DNA from: an uncultured Clostridium sp.
GTDB taxonomy: Bacteria; Bacillota; Clostridia; Lachnospirales; Lachnospiraceae
Assembly: GCA_934438135.1 (NCBI GenBank)
Contig: CAKSBP010000029.1
Span: 1 to 44,078, forward strand
Length of the DNA: 44,078 nt
Direction of reading: 5' to 3'
Every line of letters starts with the position of its first letter. The stretch's first letter is position 1. The notes beneath the pieces were generated by a model. It ran no database searches, was not told where the DNA came from, and saw only the letters and a program-made list of their open reading frames with translations. Positions 18,317 through 26,716 of this stretch are shown here, one piece after another. The translations under genes were made by a program, and so were the position numbers.

Positions 18317-19609
18317 ATGAGAATTGTAAAGCTGACAGAAGAAACGAAAAAGAACATATTAGAAGATCTGCTAAAAAGAAGTCCAAATAATTATGGACAG
18401 TATGAAAGTGCAGTAAAAGAAATTTTGGATGAAGTAAGGGAAAAGAAAGACGAAGCCGTATTTGCTTACACAAAAAAATTTGATCATGCAGATATTAATG
18501 CATCCAATGTCCGTGTAACCAAAGAAGAAATCGACGAAGCCTATGCTTCTATTGAACCAGGTCTTCTTGATGTTATCCGTAAAGCCCTTGTTAATATCCG
18601 TGATTATCACATGAAACAGAAGCAGTATAGCTGGTTTGATACTACATCCAAAGGAACGATTCTTGGACAGAAGGTAACACCTCTGGAAAAGGTTGGTGTT
18701 TATGTACCAGGTGGAAAAGCTGCTTATCCATCTTCTGTTTTAATGAATGTTATGCCGGCAGTTGTAGCAGGTGTCGATAAAATTGTCATGACAACTCCTC
18801 CAAATAAAGAAGGAAAAGTAAATCCGGTTGTTCTGGCAGCAGCAAAAGAAGCCGGTGTACAGGAAATTTATAAAGTTGGTGGAGCACAGGCAATTGGAGC
18901 TCTGGCATTTGGAACGGAGAGTATTCCTAAGGTTGATAAAATCGTAGGACCTGGTAATATCTTTGTAGCTCTTGCCAAAAAATCGGTCTTTGGTTATGTG
19001 AGCATTGATTCTATTGCTGGACCAAGTGAGATTTTAGTCATTGCAGATGAAACAGCGAATCCACATTATGTAGCAGCGGATTTATTATCCCAGGCAGAAC
19101 ATGATGAACTTGCTTCCGCAATCTTAGTAACAACTAGTGAAGAACTGGCAGAAAAAGTATCAGAAGAAATCGATGGTTACTTAAAAATTCTATCTAGAAG
19201 AGAAATTATGGAAAAATCACTGGAAAACTATGGATATATACTTTTAGTAGATTCCATGGAAAGTGCAGTTGAAACAGCAAATGATATTGCATCGGAACAT
19301 TTGGAAATCGTAACAAAAGACCCATTTAATATTATGACAAAAATCCGTAACGCTGGAGCGATTTTCTTAGGAGAATACAGCAGCGAACCTCTTGGGGATT
19401 ACTTTGCAGGACCAAATCACATTCTTCCTACTAATGGAACAGCGAAATTCTTCTCGCCACTCAGCGTGGATGATTTTATTAAGAAATCCAGTATTATTTC
19501 TTACTCTAGAGAAGCATTAGAGCCGGTTTATAAAGATATTGTTCATTTTGCAGAATCCGAACAGCTGACTGCTCATGCTAATTCCATTGCAGTCCGCTTT
19601 GAAAAATAG
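18317..19609 (+). CDS. hisD: Histidinol dehydrogenase
   Basis: Performs the last two oxidations of the pathway, histidinol to histidine, using NAD and zinc. The 430-residue protein shows VGVYVPGGKAAYPSSVLM, the nucleotide and zinc region SIAGPSEILVIAD followed by LSQAEHDELAS, ASEHLEIVTK and DYFAGPNHILPTNGTAKFF. Length and motif order are standard. It follows hisG by 41 bp. An internal promoter for hisB appears to begin inside its last codons. Confidence 0.95.
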   Translation: MRIVKLTEETKKNILEDLLKRSPNNYGQYESAVKEILDEVREKKDEAVFAYTKKFDHADINASNVRVTKEEIDEAYASIEPGLLDVIRKALVNIRDYHMKQKQYSWFDTTSKGTILGQKVTPLEKVGVYVPGGKAAYPSSVLMNVMPAVVAGVDKIVMTTPPNKEGKVNPVVLAAAKEAGVQEIYKVGGAQAIGALAFGTESIPKVDKIVGPGNIFVALAKKSVFGYVSIDSIAGPSEILVIADETANPHYVAADLLSQAEHDELASAILVTTSEELAEKVSEEIDGYLKILSRREIMEKSLENYGYILLVDSMESAVETANDIASEHLEIVTKDPFNIMTKIRNAGAIFLGEYSSEPLGDYFAGPNHILPTNGTAKFFSPLSVDDFIKKSSIISYSREALEPVYKDIVHFAESEQLTAHANSIAVRFEK

Positions 19610-19627
19610 AATATGTTGTATTATAAT
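19599..19627 (+). promoter_or_regulatory. Internal promoter candidate ahead of hisB
   Basis: TTGAAA (19599-19604), inside the 3' end of hisD, and TATAAT (19622-19627) are 17 bp apart. The predicted start near 19634 lies just before a strong hairpin, so hisB-hisIE may be transcribed separately from hisZGD. Confidence 0.6.
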
Positions 19628-19641
19628 AAAATAATAAAAGA

Positions 19642-19668
19642 GTACTGCCAGTGAAACTTTGGCGGTAC
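19642..19668 (+). promoter_or_regulatory. Stem-loop in the hisB leader
   Basis: GTACTGCCA (19642-19650) pairs over nine positions (one G-U) with TGGCGGTAC (19660-19668) across a 9-nt loop. There is no T-run after it, so it is not a terminator. It may be a 5' mRNA stabiliser or processing site between hisD and hisB. Confidence 0.6.
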
Positions 19669-19688
19669 CTGGAGAAAGGTTTTAGGCT

Positions 19689-20279
19689 ATGAAGAACAGA
19701 AAGACAGTCATCAAAAGAAAAACGAAAGAAACCGATATTGTTATGGAATTTGCCATTGATGGTACAGGAAAGGCTTCGATTGATACTGGAATTGGTTTTT
19801 TTGATCATATGCTGAACAGCTTTGTACGTCATGGCTTTTTTGATATGAACCTGACGGTAAAAGGGGATTTGGAAGTGGATTCTCATCATACCGTAGAAGA
19901 CACAGGTATTGTTCTTGGTCAGGCAATCAAGGAAGCGTTAGGAGATAAAGCTGGAATCAAGAGATTTGGTTCATTTCTGCTGCCTATGGATGAAACACTG
20001 GTGCTTTGTGCTTTAGATTTATCTGGCAGGCCATATCTGGTATACGATCTTGATTTGACTGTAGAGCGTCTTGGTACGATGGATACGGAACTGGTACGAG
20101 AGTTTTTCTATGCAGTTTCTTATGGTTCTGGAATGAATCTTCATTTAAAACAGATGAATGGTTCCAATAATCATCATATTGTAGAAGCAGCATTTAAAGC
20201 ATTTGCAAAAGCATTAGATGAAGCTGTCCAGTATGATGAAAGAATTACAGGAGTTTTATCAACAAAAGGCGCATTATAA
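19689..20279 (+). CDS. hisB: Imidazoleglycerol-phosphate dehydratase
   Basis: Dehydrates imidazole glycerol phosphate to imidazole acetol phosphate using a di-manganese centre. The 196-residue protein is the monofunctional type without a histidinol-phosphatase domain. Conserved segments are TGIGFFDHMLNSFVRHG, DSHHTVEDTGIVLGQA, the FFYAVSYGSGMNLHLKQMNG region and NNHHIVEAAFKAFAKAL, with the paired histidines that bind metal. It is separated from hisD by 79 bp carrying a promoter and hairpin. Confidence 0.95.
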   Translation: MKNRKTVIKRKTKETDIVMEFAIDGTGKASIDTGIGFFDHMLNSFVRHGFFDMNLTVKGDLEVDSHHTVEDTGIVLGQAIKEALGDKAGIKRFGSFLLPMDETLVLCALDLSGRPYLVYDLDLTVERLGTMDTELVREFFYAVSYGSGMNLHLKQMNGSNNHHIVEAAFKAFAKALDEAVQYDERITGVLSTKGAL

Positions 20280-20367
20280 AATGCTTATCAGTATTGGCTA
20301 TGAAAACAATCTGAAACATCATATTTAAAGCATACAATAGAATTGTTTGATAAAGGAGAAGAACAAG

Positions 20368-21627
20368 ATGGATTATAAAAAGCTGATTCCATACATAAAT
20401 GCAGAAAACGAACTGGAAGCAAGTGTTATTGAAGAAGCAAGTCAGTATGCACTCAATGGAGCAGATGAAATTTTTATTTATAATTATGCAAAGGATGAAA
20501 AAACCAGAGAAGAATTTTTAGCAACCTTGAAGAAAATCGGAAAAGAAATTGATATTCCTTTTTTTACTGGTATTTATGTAAGTAGATTCGAAGATGTAAA
20601 AAAAGCATTGTATACTGGTGCAAAGCGTGTTGTTATTAAAAATGAAATCTTAAAAGCAGATGAAGCAGCCCAAGAAGCTTCCAAGAGGTTTGGAAAGGAA
20701 CAGCTGCTGCTGGAAATTGGCGAAGAAGAGTTTTATGACCCGGCAGTAATGGAACGTGTAACAAAAGATGGATTTGGTAGTATTTTGTTAAAACATGTAA
20801 ATACCGGAGAAAAATTAAAAAATGCATTATGGAATCTTGACATACCGGTTATAATAAGAGATAGCCTGAATCGGAATGATCTGCTTATACTCTGTTCTTA
20901 CGAAAAGGTTGAGGGAATTTCTACCAACCACTACCTGAACAAGAGCATCATGAAAGTAAAACGTTCTCTTAGGCAGGAAGGAATCGCAGTAAACACGTTT
21001 GATTCAAAGATTTCATTTGATGAATTTAAGTTAAACAGTGATGGAATGATTCCTGTTGTTACTCAGGATTATAAAACCAATGAAGTATTAATGGTTGCAT
21101 ATATGAACCGGGAAGCGTATAATAAGACCATTGAAACGGGCAAAATGACGTATTGGAGCCGGAGCAGGAATGAACTCTGGTGTAAAGGTGATACGTCAGG
21201 TCATTATCAATACGTGATGGAGTTAAAGCTGGACTGTGACAAAGACACGATTTTAGCCAAAGTTCATCAAATAGGTGCAGCATGTCATACTGGGAGCCGT
21301 TCTTGTTTTTTTAACGAACTGGTGAAAAAAGAATATGACAATGTGAACCCATTAATGGTTTTAACCGAAGAGTATGATATTATTACCGACCGCAAGAAAC
21401 ATCCAAAAGAAGGTTCCTATACGAATTATCTGTTTGACAAAGGAATCGACAAAATTTTGAAAAAATGTGGTGAGGAAGCAACAGAAATTGTAATTGCAGC
21501 GAAAAATCCGGAAGCGGAGGAATTAAAGTATGAAATCTCTGATTTCCTCTATCATATGATGGTTCTCATGGTAGAATGCGGTGTTGATTGGAATGATATT
21601 ATGAAAGAATTAGCACATAGAAGATAG
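20368..21627 (+). CDS. hisIE: HisIE with an N-terminal HisF/HisA-like pseudo-barrel domain
   Basis: A 419-residue fusion. Residues about 1-215 resemble a HisF/HisA TIM barrel (KKLIPYINAENE, GADEIFIYNYA, IPFFTGIYVSRFEDVKKAL), but N11 stands where HisF has its catalytic Asp and no Asp is seen in the strand-5 region (EQLLLEIGEEEF), so cyclase activity is unlikely. Residues about 225-330 are HisI, phosphoribosyl-AMP cyclohydrolase (WSRSRNELWCKGDTSGH; C290, C306 and C313 for zinc), and 350-419 HisE, phosphoribosyl-ATP pyrophosphohydrolase (CGEEATEIVIAAKN). The ATG at 20368 is used because AAAGGAG (20352-20358) precedes it; the upstream TTG at 20347 lies before that site. Genuine hisA and hisF must lie elsewhere. 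Confidence 0.9.
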   Translation: MDYKKLIPYINAENELEASVIEEASQYALNGADEIFIYNYAKDEKTREEFLATLKKIGKEIDIPFFTGIYVSRFEDVKKALYTGAKRVVIKNEILKADEAAQEASKRFGKEQLLLEIGEEEFYDPAVMERVTKDGFGSILLKHVNTGEKLKNALWNLDIPVIIRDSLNRNDLLILCSYEKVEGISTNHYLNKSIMKVKRSLRQEGIAVNTFDSKISFDEFKLNSDGMIPVVTQDYKTNEVLMVAYMNREAYNKTIETGKMTYWSRSRNELWCKGDTSGHYQYVMELKLDCDKDTILAKVHQIGAACHTGSRSCFFNELVKKEYDNVNPLMVLTEEYDIITDRKKHPKEGSYTNYLFDKGIDKILKKCGEEATEIVIAAKNPEAEELKYEISDFLYHMMVLMVECGVDWNDIMKELAHRR

Positions 21628-21638
21628 GAGGTTCTAGC

Positions 21639-21764
21639 ATGTATTTATTAACTGGTTTTTTATGGTTTCTTGCGAAATTTATTTTTCTAGGAGCAGTATC
21701 TTTTGCTGGCATTAAAGCAGGTGCAGCGTATCGCAAAAATAAAGATATGAAAATCAAGGCTTAG
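21639..21764 (+). CDS. Small membrane protein, 41 residues
   Basis: GGAGG at 21627-21631 overlaps the hisIE stop and is followed by an ATG encoding MYLLTGFLWFLAKFIFLGAV and ending RKNKDMKIKA. One transmembrane helix (residues about 3-25) is followed by a short basic tail. The ribosome binding site and position directly after hisIE support translation. I do not recognise a family. It might be a membrane-associated accessory of the operon or unrelated. An AAGGCTTA/TAAGCCTT inverted repeat overlaps its stop codon. Confidence 0.6.
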   Translation: MYLLTGFLWFLAKFIFLGAVSFAGIKAGAAYRKNKDMKIKA

Positions 21765-21813
21765 GAGAAATCTTAAGCCTTAGTGTCTATGGAGGCATAA
21801 ATGCCTCCATAGA
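21756..21813. repeat. Two adjacent inverted repeats between the his operon and alaS
   Basis: The first is AAGGCTTA (21756-21763) with TAAGCCTT (21774-21781). The second is a perfect 13-bp inverted repeat, TCTATGGAGGCAT (21786-21798) and ATGCCTCCATAGA (21801-21813), with only AA between. Neither is followed by a T-run. Together they probably end the his transcript or shape the alaS leader; no T-box motif is present. Confidence 0.75.
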
Positions 21814-21872
21814 TCAAACATACAGCAGCGAAGACTGTGTACGAATATAAGTAACTATCCGGGAGGATTCAC

Positions 21873-24515
21873 ATGAAGAAATACGGTGTAAACGAATTAA
21901 GAAAAATGTATTTAGACTTTTTTGAAAGCAAAGGCCATCTTGTTATGAAGAGTTTTTCTCTGGTTCCTCAGAACGACAAGAGCCTGCTTTTAATTAATGC
22001 GGGTATGGCTCCGTTAAAGCCATATTTTACAGGACAGGAAATTCCACCAAGAACAAGAGTAGCTACCTGCCAGAAATGTATCCGTACAGGTGATATTGAA
22101 AACGTTGGTAAGACAGCACGTCATGGTACTTTCTTTGAAATGCTTGGTAACTTTTCTTTTGGTGATTATTTTAAGAAAGAAGCCATTCACTGGTCCTGGG
22201 AATTTTTAACCGAAGTAATTGGTCTTGATCCAAGTCGTCTTTATCCATCTGTATATGAAACAGACGATGAAGCATTCCGTATCTGGAATGAAGAAATTGG
22301 AATTGCCAAGGAACGTATTTTCCGTTTTGGCAAGGAAGACAACTTCTGGGAACACGGTGCTGGTCCTTGTGGCCCATGTTCTGAAATTTACTATGACCGT
22401 GGCGAAGCATACGGCTGTGGGGAACCAGGCTGTACAGTAGGCTGCGAATGCGACCGATATATGGAGATTTGGAATAACGTATTTACCCAGTTTGAAAATG
22501 ATGGAAAAGGTAATTATACAGAATTAACAAATAAAAACATAGATACAGGAATGGGTCTGGAAAGACTTGCTGTGGTTGTGCAGGACGTAGATTCTATTTT
22601 TGCGATTGATACAATTAAAACTTTATTAAATAAAGTTGCTGAAATGGCAGGATGTAAATACGGTGAGGATGAAAAGAAAGACATTTCTCTTCGTCTGATT
22701 ACAGACCATATACGTTCTGTGACTTTTATGATTTCCGATGGTATTATGCCGTCAAATGAAGGACGTGGTTACGTTTTAAGAAGATTATTACGTCGTGCTG
22801 CAAGACATGGAAGACTTCTGGGAATTCAGGATAAATTCCTTGCTAAATTAAGTGAGACAGTAATTGAACTTTCCAAAGACGGTTATCCAGAATTAGAAGA
22901 AAAGAAAGCTATGATTTTTACCGTATTAACGGAAGAAGAAGATAAGTTTAATAAGACAATTGATCAGGGCCTTACTATTCTGGAAGATTTAGAGGCGGAA
23001 ATGAAAAAATCCGGTAAGAAGGATTTAGCTGGTGCAGATGCATTCAAGCTTTACGATACTTACGGATTCCCTCTTGACTTGACAAAAGAAATTCTTGAGG
23101 AAAAGGGTTTTGGTGTAGACGAAGATGGCTTTAAGGGAGCAATGGAAGAACAGAAACAGAAAGCCAGAAGCGCAAGAAAGACAACAAACTATATGGGTGC
23201 TGACGTAACGGTTTACCAGTCAATTGATCCAGCTATTACAAGTAAATTTGTAGGATATGATCGTTATGAGCATGAATCTAAAGTAACGGTTCTGACAACA
23301 GAAGATGAAATTGTAACTTCTCTTGGTGAAGGACAGACAGGTACTATTATCGTGGATGAGACACCTTTCTATGCTACCATGGGTGGACAGCAGGCTGATA
23401 TTGGTGTTATCACTGGTGCAAACGGTGAGTTTCAGGTAAAAGATACGATTAAGCTGCAGGGTGGCAAAATCGGACATGTTGGTGTTGTTACAAAAGGTGC
23501 CATCTTAAAAGATGAGACAGTAAAACTTTCTGTTGATGTAGAAAACAGACAGGATACCTGTAAGAACCATAGTGCAACCCATTTATTACAGAAAGCATTG
23601 AGAATGGTTCTTGGTGATCATGTAGAGCAGGCTGGTTCCTTAGTAACACATGACAGACTCCGTTTTGACTTTACACACTTCCAGGCATTAACAGAAGAAC
23701 AGATTTTAAAAGTAGAGGAACTTGTAAATAAAGAAATTTCTTTAAATCTTTCTGTTGTAACACAGGAGATGTCCATTGACGAAGCAAAGAAGACAGGTGC
23801 TATGGCGTTATTTGGTGAAAAATACGGTGATGTAGTACGTGTTGTTAAAATGGGGGATTTCAGTGTTGAGTTATGTGGTGGTACCCACGTAGCGAATACA
23901 GGTGTTATTTCCAGCTTCAAAATTATTTCAGAAGCAGGTATTGCTGCTGGTGTAAGACGTATTGAAGCGTTAACAGGTGAAGGGGTTATCCGTCACTTTG
24001 AAGAAATTGAAACGAAATTAAAAGAAGCTGCTAAAGCGGCAAAAACAGAACCTCATAATCTGACAAAGAAGATTGAATCTATGTTAGAGGAAATCAAAGT
24101 ATTACAGTCAGAGAATGAGAAATTAAAGAACAAGCTTGCAAAAAAAGCACTTGGTGATGTTCTTGACCAAGTAGTAGAAGTAAAAGGTGTAAAAGTGCTT
24201 GCTGCAAGTGTTCCTGATGTTGATATGAATGGTCTTCGTACATTAGGTGACCAGTTAAAAGATAAATTAGGCAGCGGTGTTGTTGTACTTGGTTCCGCAT
24301 TAGGCGGAAAAGTCAGCCTTCTTGCCATGGTAACAGATGATGTGATGAAGAAAGGTGCCCATGCCGGCAACTTAATCAAAGCAATTGCGTCCTGCGTTGG
24401 TGGCGGAGGCGGCGGACGTCCAAATATGGCTCAGGCTGGTGGAAAAAATCCAGACGGAATAAAAGATGCTATGGAAAAAGCTGCCACTGTATTAGAAGAA
24501 CAGATTCAAGGGTAA
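21873..24515 (+). CDS. alaS: Alanyl-tRNA synthetase
   Basis: Charges tRNA-Ala and edits mischarged Ser and Gly. The 880-residue protein has the class II core at the N-terminus (motif 2 area RVATCQKCIRTGDIENVGKT, then FFEMLGNFSFGDYFK), the editing domain with H566 and H570 in NHSATHLLQKAL and C668 and H672 in LCGGTHVANTG, and a C-terminal coiled coil and C-Ala domain ending in GGGGGGRPNMAQAGGK. GGGAGG precedes the ATG. No T-box is seen upstream, although clostridial alaS often has one. Confidence 0.97.
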   Translation: MKKYGVNELRKMYLDFFESKGHLVMKSFSLVPQNDKSLLLINAGMAPLKPYFTGQEIPPRTRVATCQKCIRTGDIENVGKTARHGTFFEMLGNFSFGDYFKKEAIHWSWEFLTEVIGLDPSRLYPSVYETDDEAFRIWNEEIGIAKERIFRFGKEDNFWEHGAGPCGPCSEIYYDRGEAYGCGEPGCTVGCECDRYMEIWNNVFTQFENDGKGNYTELTNKNIDTGMGLERLAVVVQDVDSIFAIDTIKTLLNKVAEMAGCKYGEDEKKDISLRLITDHIRSVTFMISDGIMPSNEGRGYVLRRLLRRAARHGRLLGIQDKFLAKLSETVIELSKDGYPELEEKKAMIFTVLTEEEDKFNKTIDQGLTILEDLEAEMKKSGKKDLAGADAFKLYDTYGFPLDLTKEILEEKGFGVDEDGFKGAMEEQKQKARSARKTTNYMGADVTVYQSIDPAITSKFVGYDRYEHESKVTVLTTEDEIVTSLGEGQTGTIIVDETPFYATMGGQQADIGVITGANGEFQVKDTIKLQGGKIGHVGVVTKGAILKDETVKLSVDVENRQDTCKNHSATHLLQKALRMVLGDHVEQAGSLVTHDRLRFDFTHFQALTEEQILKVEELVNKEISLNLSVVTQEMSIDEAKKTGAMALFGEKYGDVVRVVKMGDFSVELCGGTHVANTGVISSFKIISEAGIAAGVRRIEALTGEGVIRHFEEIETKLKEAAKAAKTEPHNLTKKIESMLEEIKVLQSENEKLKNKLAKKALGDVLDQVVEVKGVKVLAASVPDVDMNGLRTLGDQLKDKLGSGVVVLGSALGGKVSLLAMVTDDVMKKGAHAGNLIKAIASCVGGGGGGRPNMAQAGGKNPDGIKDAMEKAATVLEEQIQG

Positions 24516-24642
24516 TGAGTTATCTGTCAGCTGATTTTAAACTGGCAGACAGATTGGTGTAATACATTTTCTGGAAATTAATATTTTGGCTTTCGTTAGA
24601 AAAAATTACATCAAAAAAATTTCATATAGTATCAAAAAACAG
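24516..24642. other. Gap between alaS and the rpsU promoter
   Basis: It contains an interrupted inverted repeat, TCTGTC (24523-24528) with GACAGA (24548-24553), inner part CAG/CTG-rich, but without a T-run. This could be a weak terminator for alaS. Nothing else is evident. Confidence 0.5.
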
Positions 24643-24670
24643 TTGACGAATATGAAAATTATGTTATAAT
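24643..24670 (+). promoter_or_regulatory. Promoter of rpsU
   Basis: TTGACG (24643-24648) and TATAAT (24665-24670) with 16 bp between. The start should fall near 24677, about 70 nt before the rpsU ATG. Confidence 0.75.
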
Positions 24671-24747
24671 CATAATAGTGCTATTTAAATTACCCAAACA
24701 GTTGTAAAAGCACAATACACAACTGGAGGGAGGTTAGGTGTGAGACT

Positions 24748-24924
24748 ATGTCAAATGTTATCGTAAAAGAAAACGAAACGTTAGATAGTGCTCTACGCAG
24801 ATTCAAAAGAAACTGTGCTAAAGCAGGTATCCAACAAGAAATCCGTAAGAGAGAGCATTATGAAAAGCCAAGTGTTAGACGTAAGAAAAAATCTGAGGCT
24901 GCTCGTAAACGTAAATTTCAATAA
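24748..24924 (+). CDS. rpsU: Ribosomal protein bS21
   Basis: A 58-residue protein beginning MSNVIVKENETLDSALRRFK and ending KKKSEAARKRKFQ, the full-length bS21 pattern of a short strand, the RRFKRNCAKAGIQQEIRKREHYEKP helix region in parts, and a very basic tail. GGAGGGAGG lies about 18 nt upstream of the ATG with TTAGGTGTGAG between, so spacing is long. It has its own promoter and terminator. bS21 sits near the anti-Shine-Dalgarno of 16S rRNA and aids initiation. Confidence 0.95.
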   Translation: MSNVIVKENETLDSALRRFKRNCAKAGIQQEIRKREHYEKPSVRRKKKSEAARKRKFQ

Positions 24925-24948
24925 TTGAAATATAGAAGTAAGTAGATA

Positions 24949-24995
24949 ATCCCTTTGGACAAAAGGATTGGTTCCTTGTGTCTAAAGGGATTTTT
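24949..24995 (+). terminator. Intrinsic terminator after rpsU
   Basis: ATCCCTTT-GACA pairs with TGTC-AAAGGGAT around a 15-20 nt loop and is followed by TTTTT. Confidence 0.88.
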
Positions 24996-25026
24996 GCGAT
25001 TCATGGAAATGTACATTCCTTTTCTG

Positions 25027-25054
25027 TAATATCTTTTTTTATCGGTCATACAAT
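25027..25054 (+). promoter_or_regulatory. Sigma-E-like sporulation promoter of yqfCD
   Basis: TAATATC (25027-25033) and CATACAAT (25047-25054), 13 bp apart, match the Bacillus sigma-E pattern (KMATATT, 13-15 bp, CATACAMT) at 6 of 7 and all 8 positions. It lies 31 bp upstream of the yqfC ATG. In Bacillus, yqfC and yqfD are transcribed in the mother cell under sigma-E, so position and pattern agree. Confidence 0.75.
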
Positions 25055-25084
25055 AGTAATAATATCATAGGCTGAGGTATCTCT

Positions 25085-25453
25085 ATGGGGCAGAAGTTCA
25101 AATCGAATCACAACAAATTCAAAAAGAAAAATGAAAAGACCTTATATGCCAAATTTGAGAAGAAGTCGAAAAATCGTATGGAATTAGAGAAACAGTCTTA
25201 CTTAGAGAGTCTGTCACAGAATTTAAAGCTGCCAGCAGATGTACTGACGTGTGCCCCGATTCTAACCGTTACAGGTACGAATCAGCTCTGTCTTGAAAAT
25301 TATAAAGGAATTATTGAATATACAGGTGAAATTATCCGAATTCAGACGAAAAACTGCAGAATTCATATTGTGGGGAAGAATTTAAATATTGATTATTTTA
25401 CCGACGATGAAATGAGAATATCAGGAAAAATTAACCGAGTGGAATATTGCTAA
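25085..25453 (+). CDS. yqfC: Sporulation protein YqfC
   Basis: A YabP/YqfC-family protein made during sporulation. The C-terminal half carries the family domain: LTVTGTNQLCLENYKGII, EIIRIQTKNCRIHIVGKNL and DEMRISGKINRVEY. At 122 residues it is longer than Bacillus YqfC (about 93) because of a Lys/Asn-rich N-terminal extension; an internal ATG at 25178 (MELEKQSYLESL) would give the usual length but lacks a clear ribosome binding site. A sigma-E-like promoter lies just upstream and yqfD follows by 12 bp. Confidence 0.85.
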   Translation: MGQKFKSNHNKFKKKNEKTLYAKFEKKSKNRMELEKQSYLESLSQNLKLPADVLTCAPILTVTGTNQLCLENYKGIIEYTGEIIRIQTKNCRIHIVGKNLNIDYFTDDEMRISGKINRVEYC

Positions 25454-25465
25454 GGAGGAGATACG

Positions 25466-26716
25466 ATGCTCATCCGCTTCTTTAAGTGGTTCAGAGGATA
25501 TCTTCATGTCCGGATTGAAGGATATTCTCCCGAACGTTTCATCAACTTATGCCGGAATAAAAATATTTTAATCTGGAATCTGTCTAAAACAAAGGATGGT
25601 TATGATTTCTACATGACAGTCGATGGATACCGGCAGATAAGGCCGATTGCTAGGAAGACCCATACAAGGCCGAAAATTATTCATCGATACGGTTTTGTAT
25701 TTAAGGAACACCGGATGAAAAAGCATAGAGGTTTTGTGATTGGAATTCTTTTATTTCTGGCAATTGTATACATACTGTCGTTGTATATCTGGGATGTGAA
25801 TCTGGAAGGAAATTATTCTTACACAGAAGATGTGATTTTTGGATATCTGTCTGAGATAGGTGTAAAGCCTGGAGTTATGAAAAGCAGGCTGAACTGTCAG
25901 AAGATAGAAGAAGCAATTCGAAAAAAATATACAGACATAGGATGGATATCTGCGGAAATCAAAGGAACTAAGTTAAATTTGAAAATTGTAGAGACGAATA
26001 TGCCGGTACCCTTTGAATCCGCTACTACACCATGCCATATTATAGCCAGTCACAATGGGACCATTGTTTCCATTATAACCAGACAGGGAACTCCAGTAGT
26101 AGAAAAAGGAGCAAAAGTGAAGAAAGGGGATATTCTTGTTTCGGGAGTACTGGAGATTACAGATGATGGAGGAGAAGTTGTAAAGAAGGAACCAGTTGTT
26201 TCGGATTCTGATGTATATCTGGAAACCCAATACAGCTATAAAAAATCTATTCCGGTACAGTATAAAAAACACAAAAAAACGGGACGGATTATAAAAAAAT
26301 ATGGAATCCGCATATTAGATCGACGATTAAATTTATATAATCCGCTGAAAAAATTTCATTCCGGAAAAAAGTATGATATAATAGCAACAGAAAAAAATAT
26401 GAAACTAACCCATTCGTTTGTGCTTCCTATTTCTTTTCAAAAGAAAATCTATGAAGAATATATCGAACAAAACACCGCCTATTCCAAGAAAGAATTAGTG
26501 AAGAAGCAGAATGAATACTTTTTCCTTTATATTAAGAAACTGAAAGAGGAAGGTGTTGTTATTAAAAGTCATAATGTGAAGATACAAATGGGGAAGGATT
26601 ACTGTGTTTCACAGGGAACCCTGACAGTATGGGAGCCTCAGCATGAAACCAAAGAAATAAATGAAACAGAGTGGAGGATTACGAAAACAGATGAGCATAG
26701 TGGAAACGATACTTGA
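25466..26716 (+). CDS. yqfD: Sporulation protein YqfD
   Basis: A 416-residue membrane protein of stage IV sporulation. An N-terminal cytoplasmic part (RFFKWFRGYLHVRIEGYSPE) is followed by a transmembrane segment at residues about 92-110 (GFVIGILLFLAIVYILSLYI), then the LEGNYSYTEDVIFGYLSEIG and GWISAEIKGTKLNLKIVE region and a C-terminal extracytoplasmic domain. GGAGGAG precedes the ATG. It overlaps phoH by 26 bp, suggesting coupled translation. Confidence 0.9.
   Translation: MLIRFFKWFRGYLHVRIEGYSPERFINLCRNKNILIWNLSKTKDGYDFYMTVDGYRQIRPIARKTHTRPKIIHRYGFVFKEHRMKKHRGFVIGILLFLAIVYILSLYIWDVNLEGNYSYTEDVIFGYLSEIGVKPGVMKSRLNCQKIEEAIRKKYTDIGWISAEIKGTKLNLKIVETNMPVPFESATTPCHIIASHNGTIVSIITRQGTPVVEKGAKVKKGDILVSGVLEITDDGGEVVKKEPVVSDSDVYLETQYSYKKSIPVQYKKHKKTGRIIKKYGIRILDRRLNLYNPLKKFHSGKKYDIIATEKNMKLTHSFVLPISFQKKIYEEYIEQNTAYSKKELVKKQNEYFFLYIKKLKEEGVVIKSHNVKIQMGKDYCVSQGTLTVWEPQHETKEINETEWRITKTDEHSGNDT

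Noticed and set aside
21814..21872. T-box riboswitch for alaS
   Set aside because: No AGGGTGG-type T-box sequence and too little space before the ATG.
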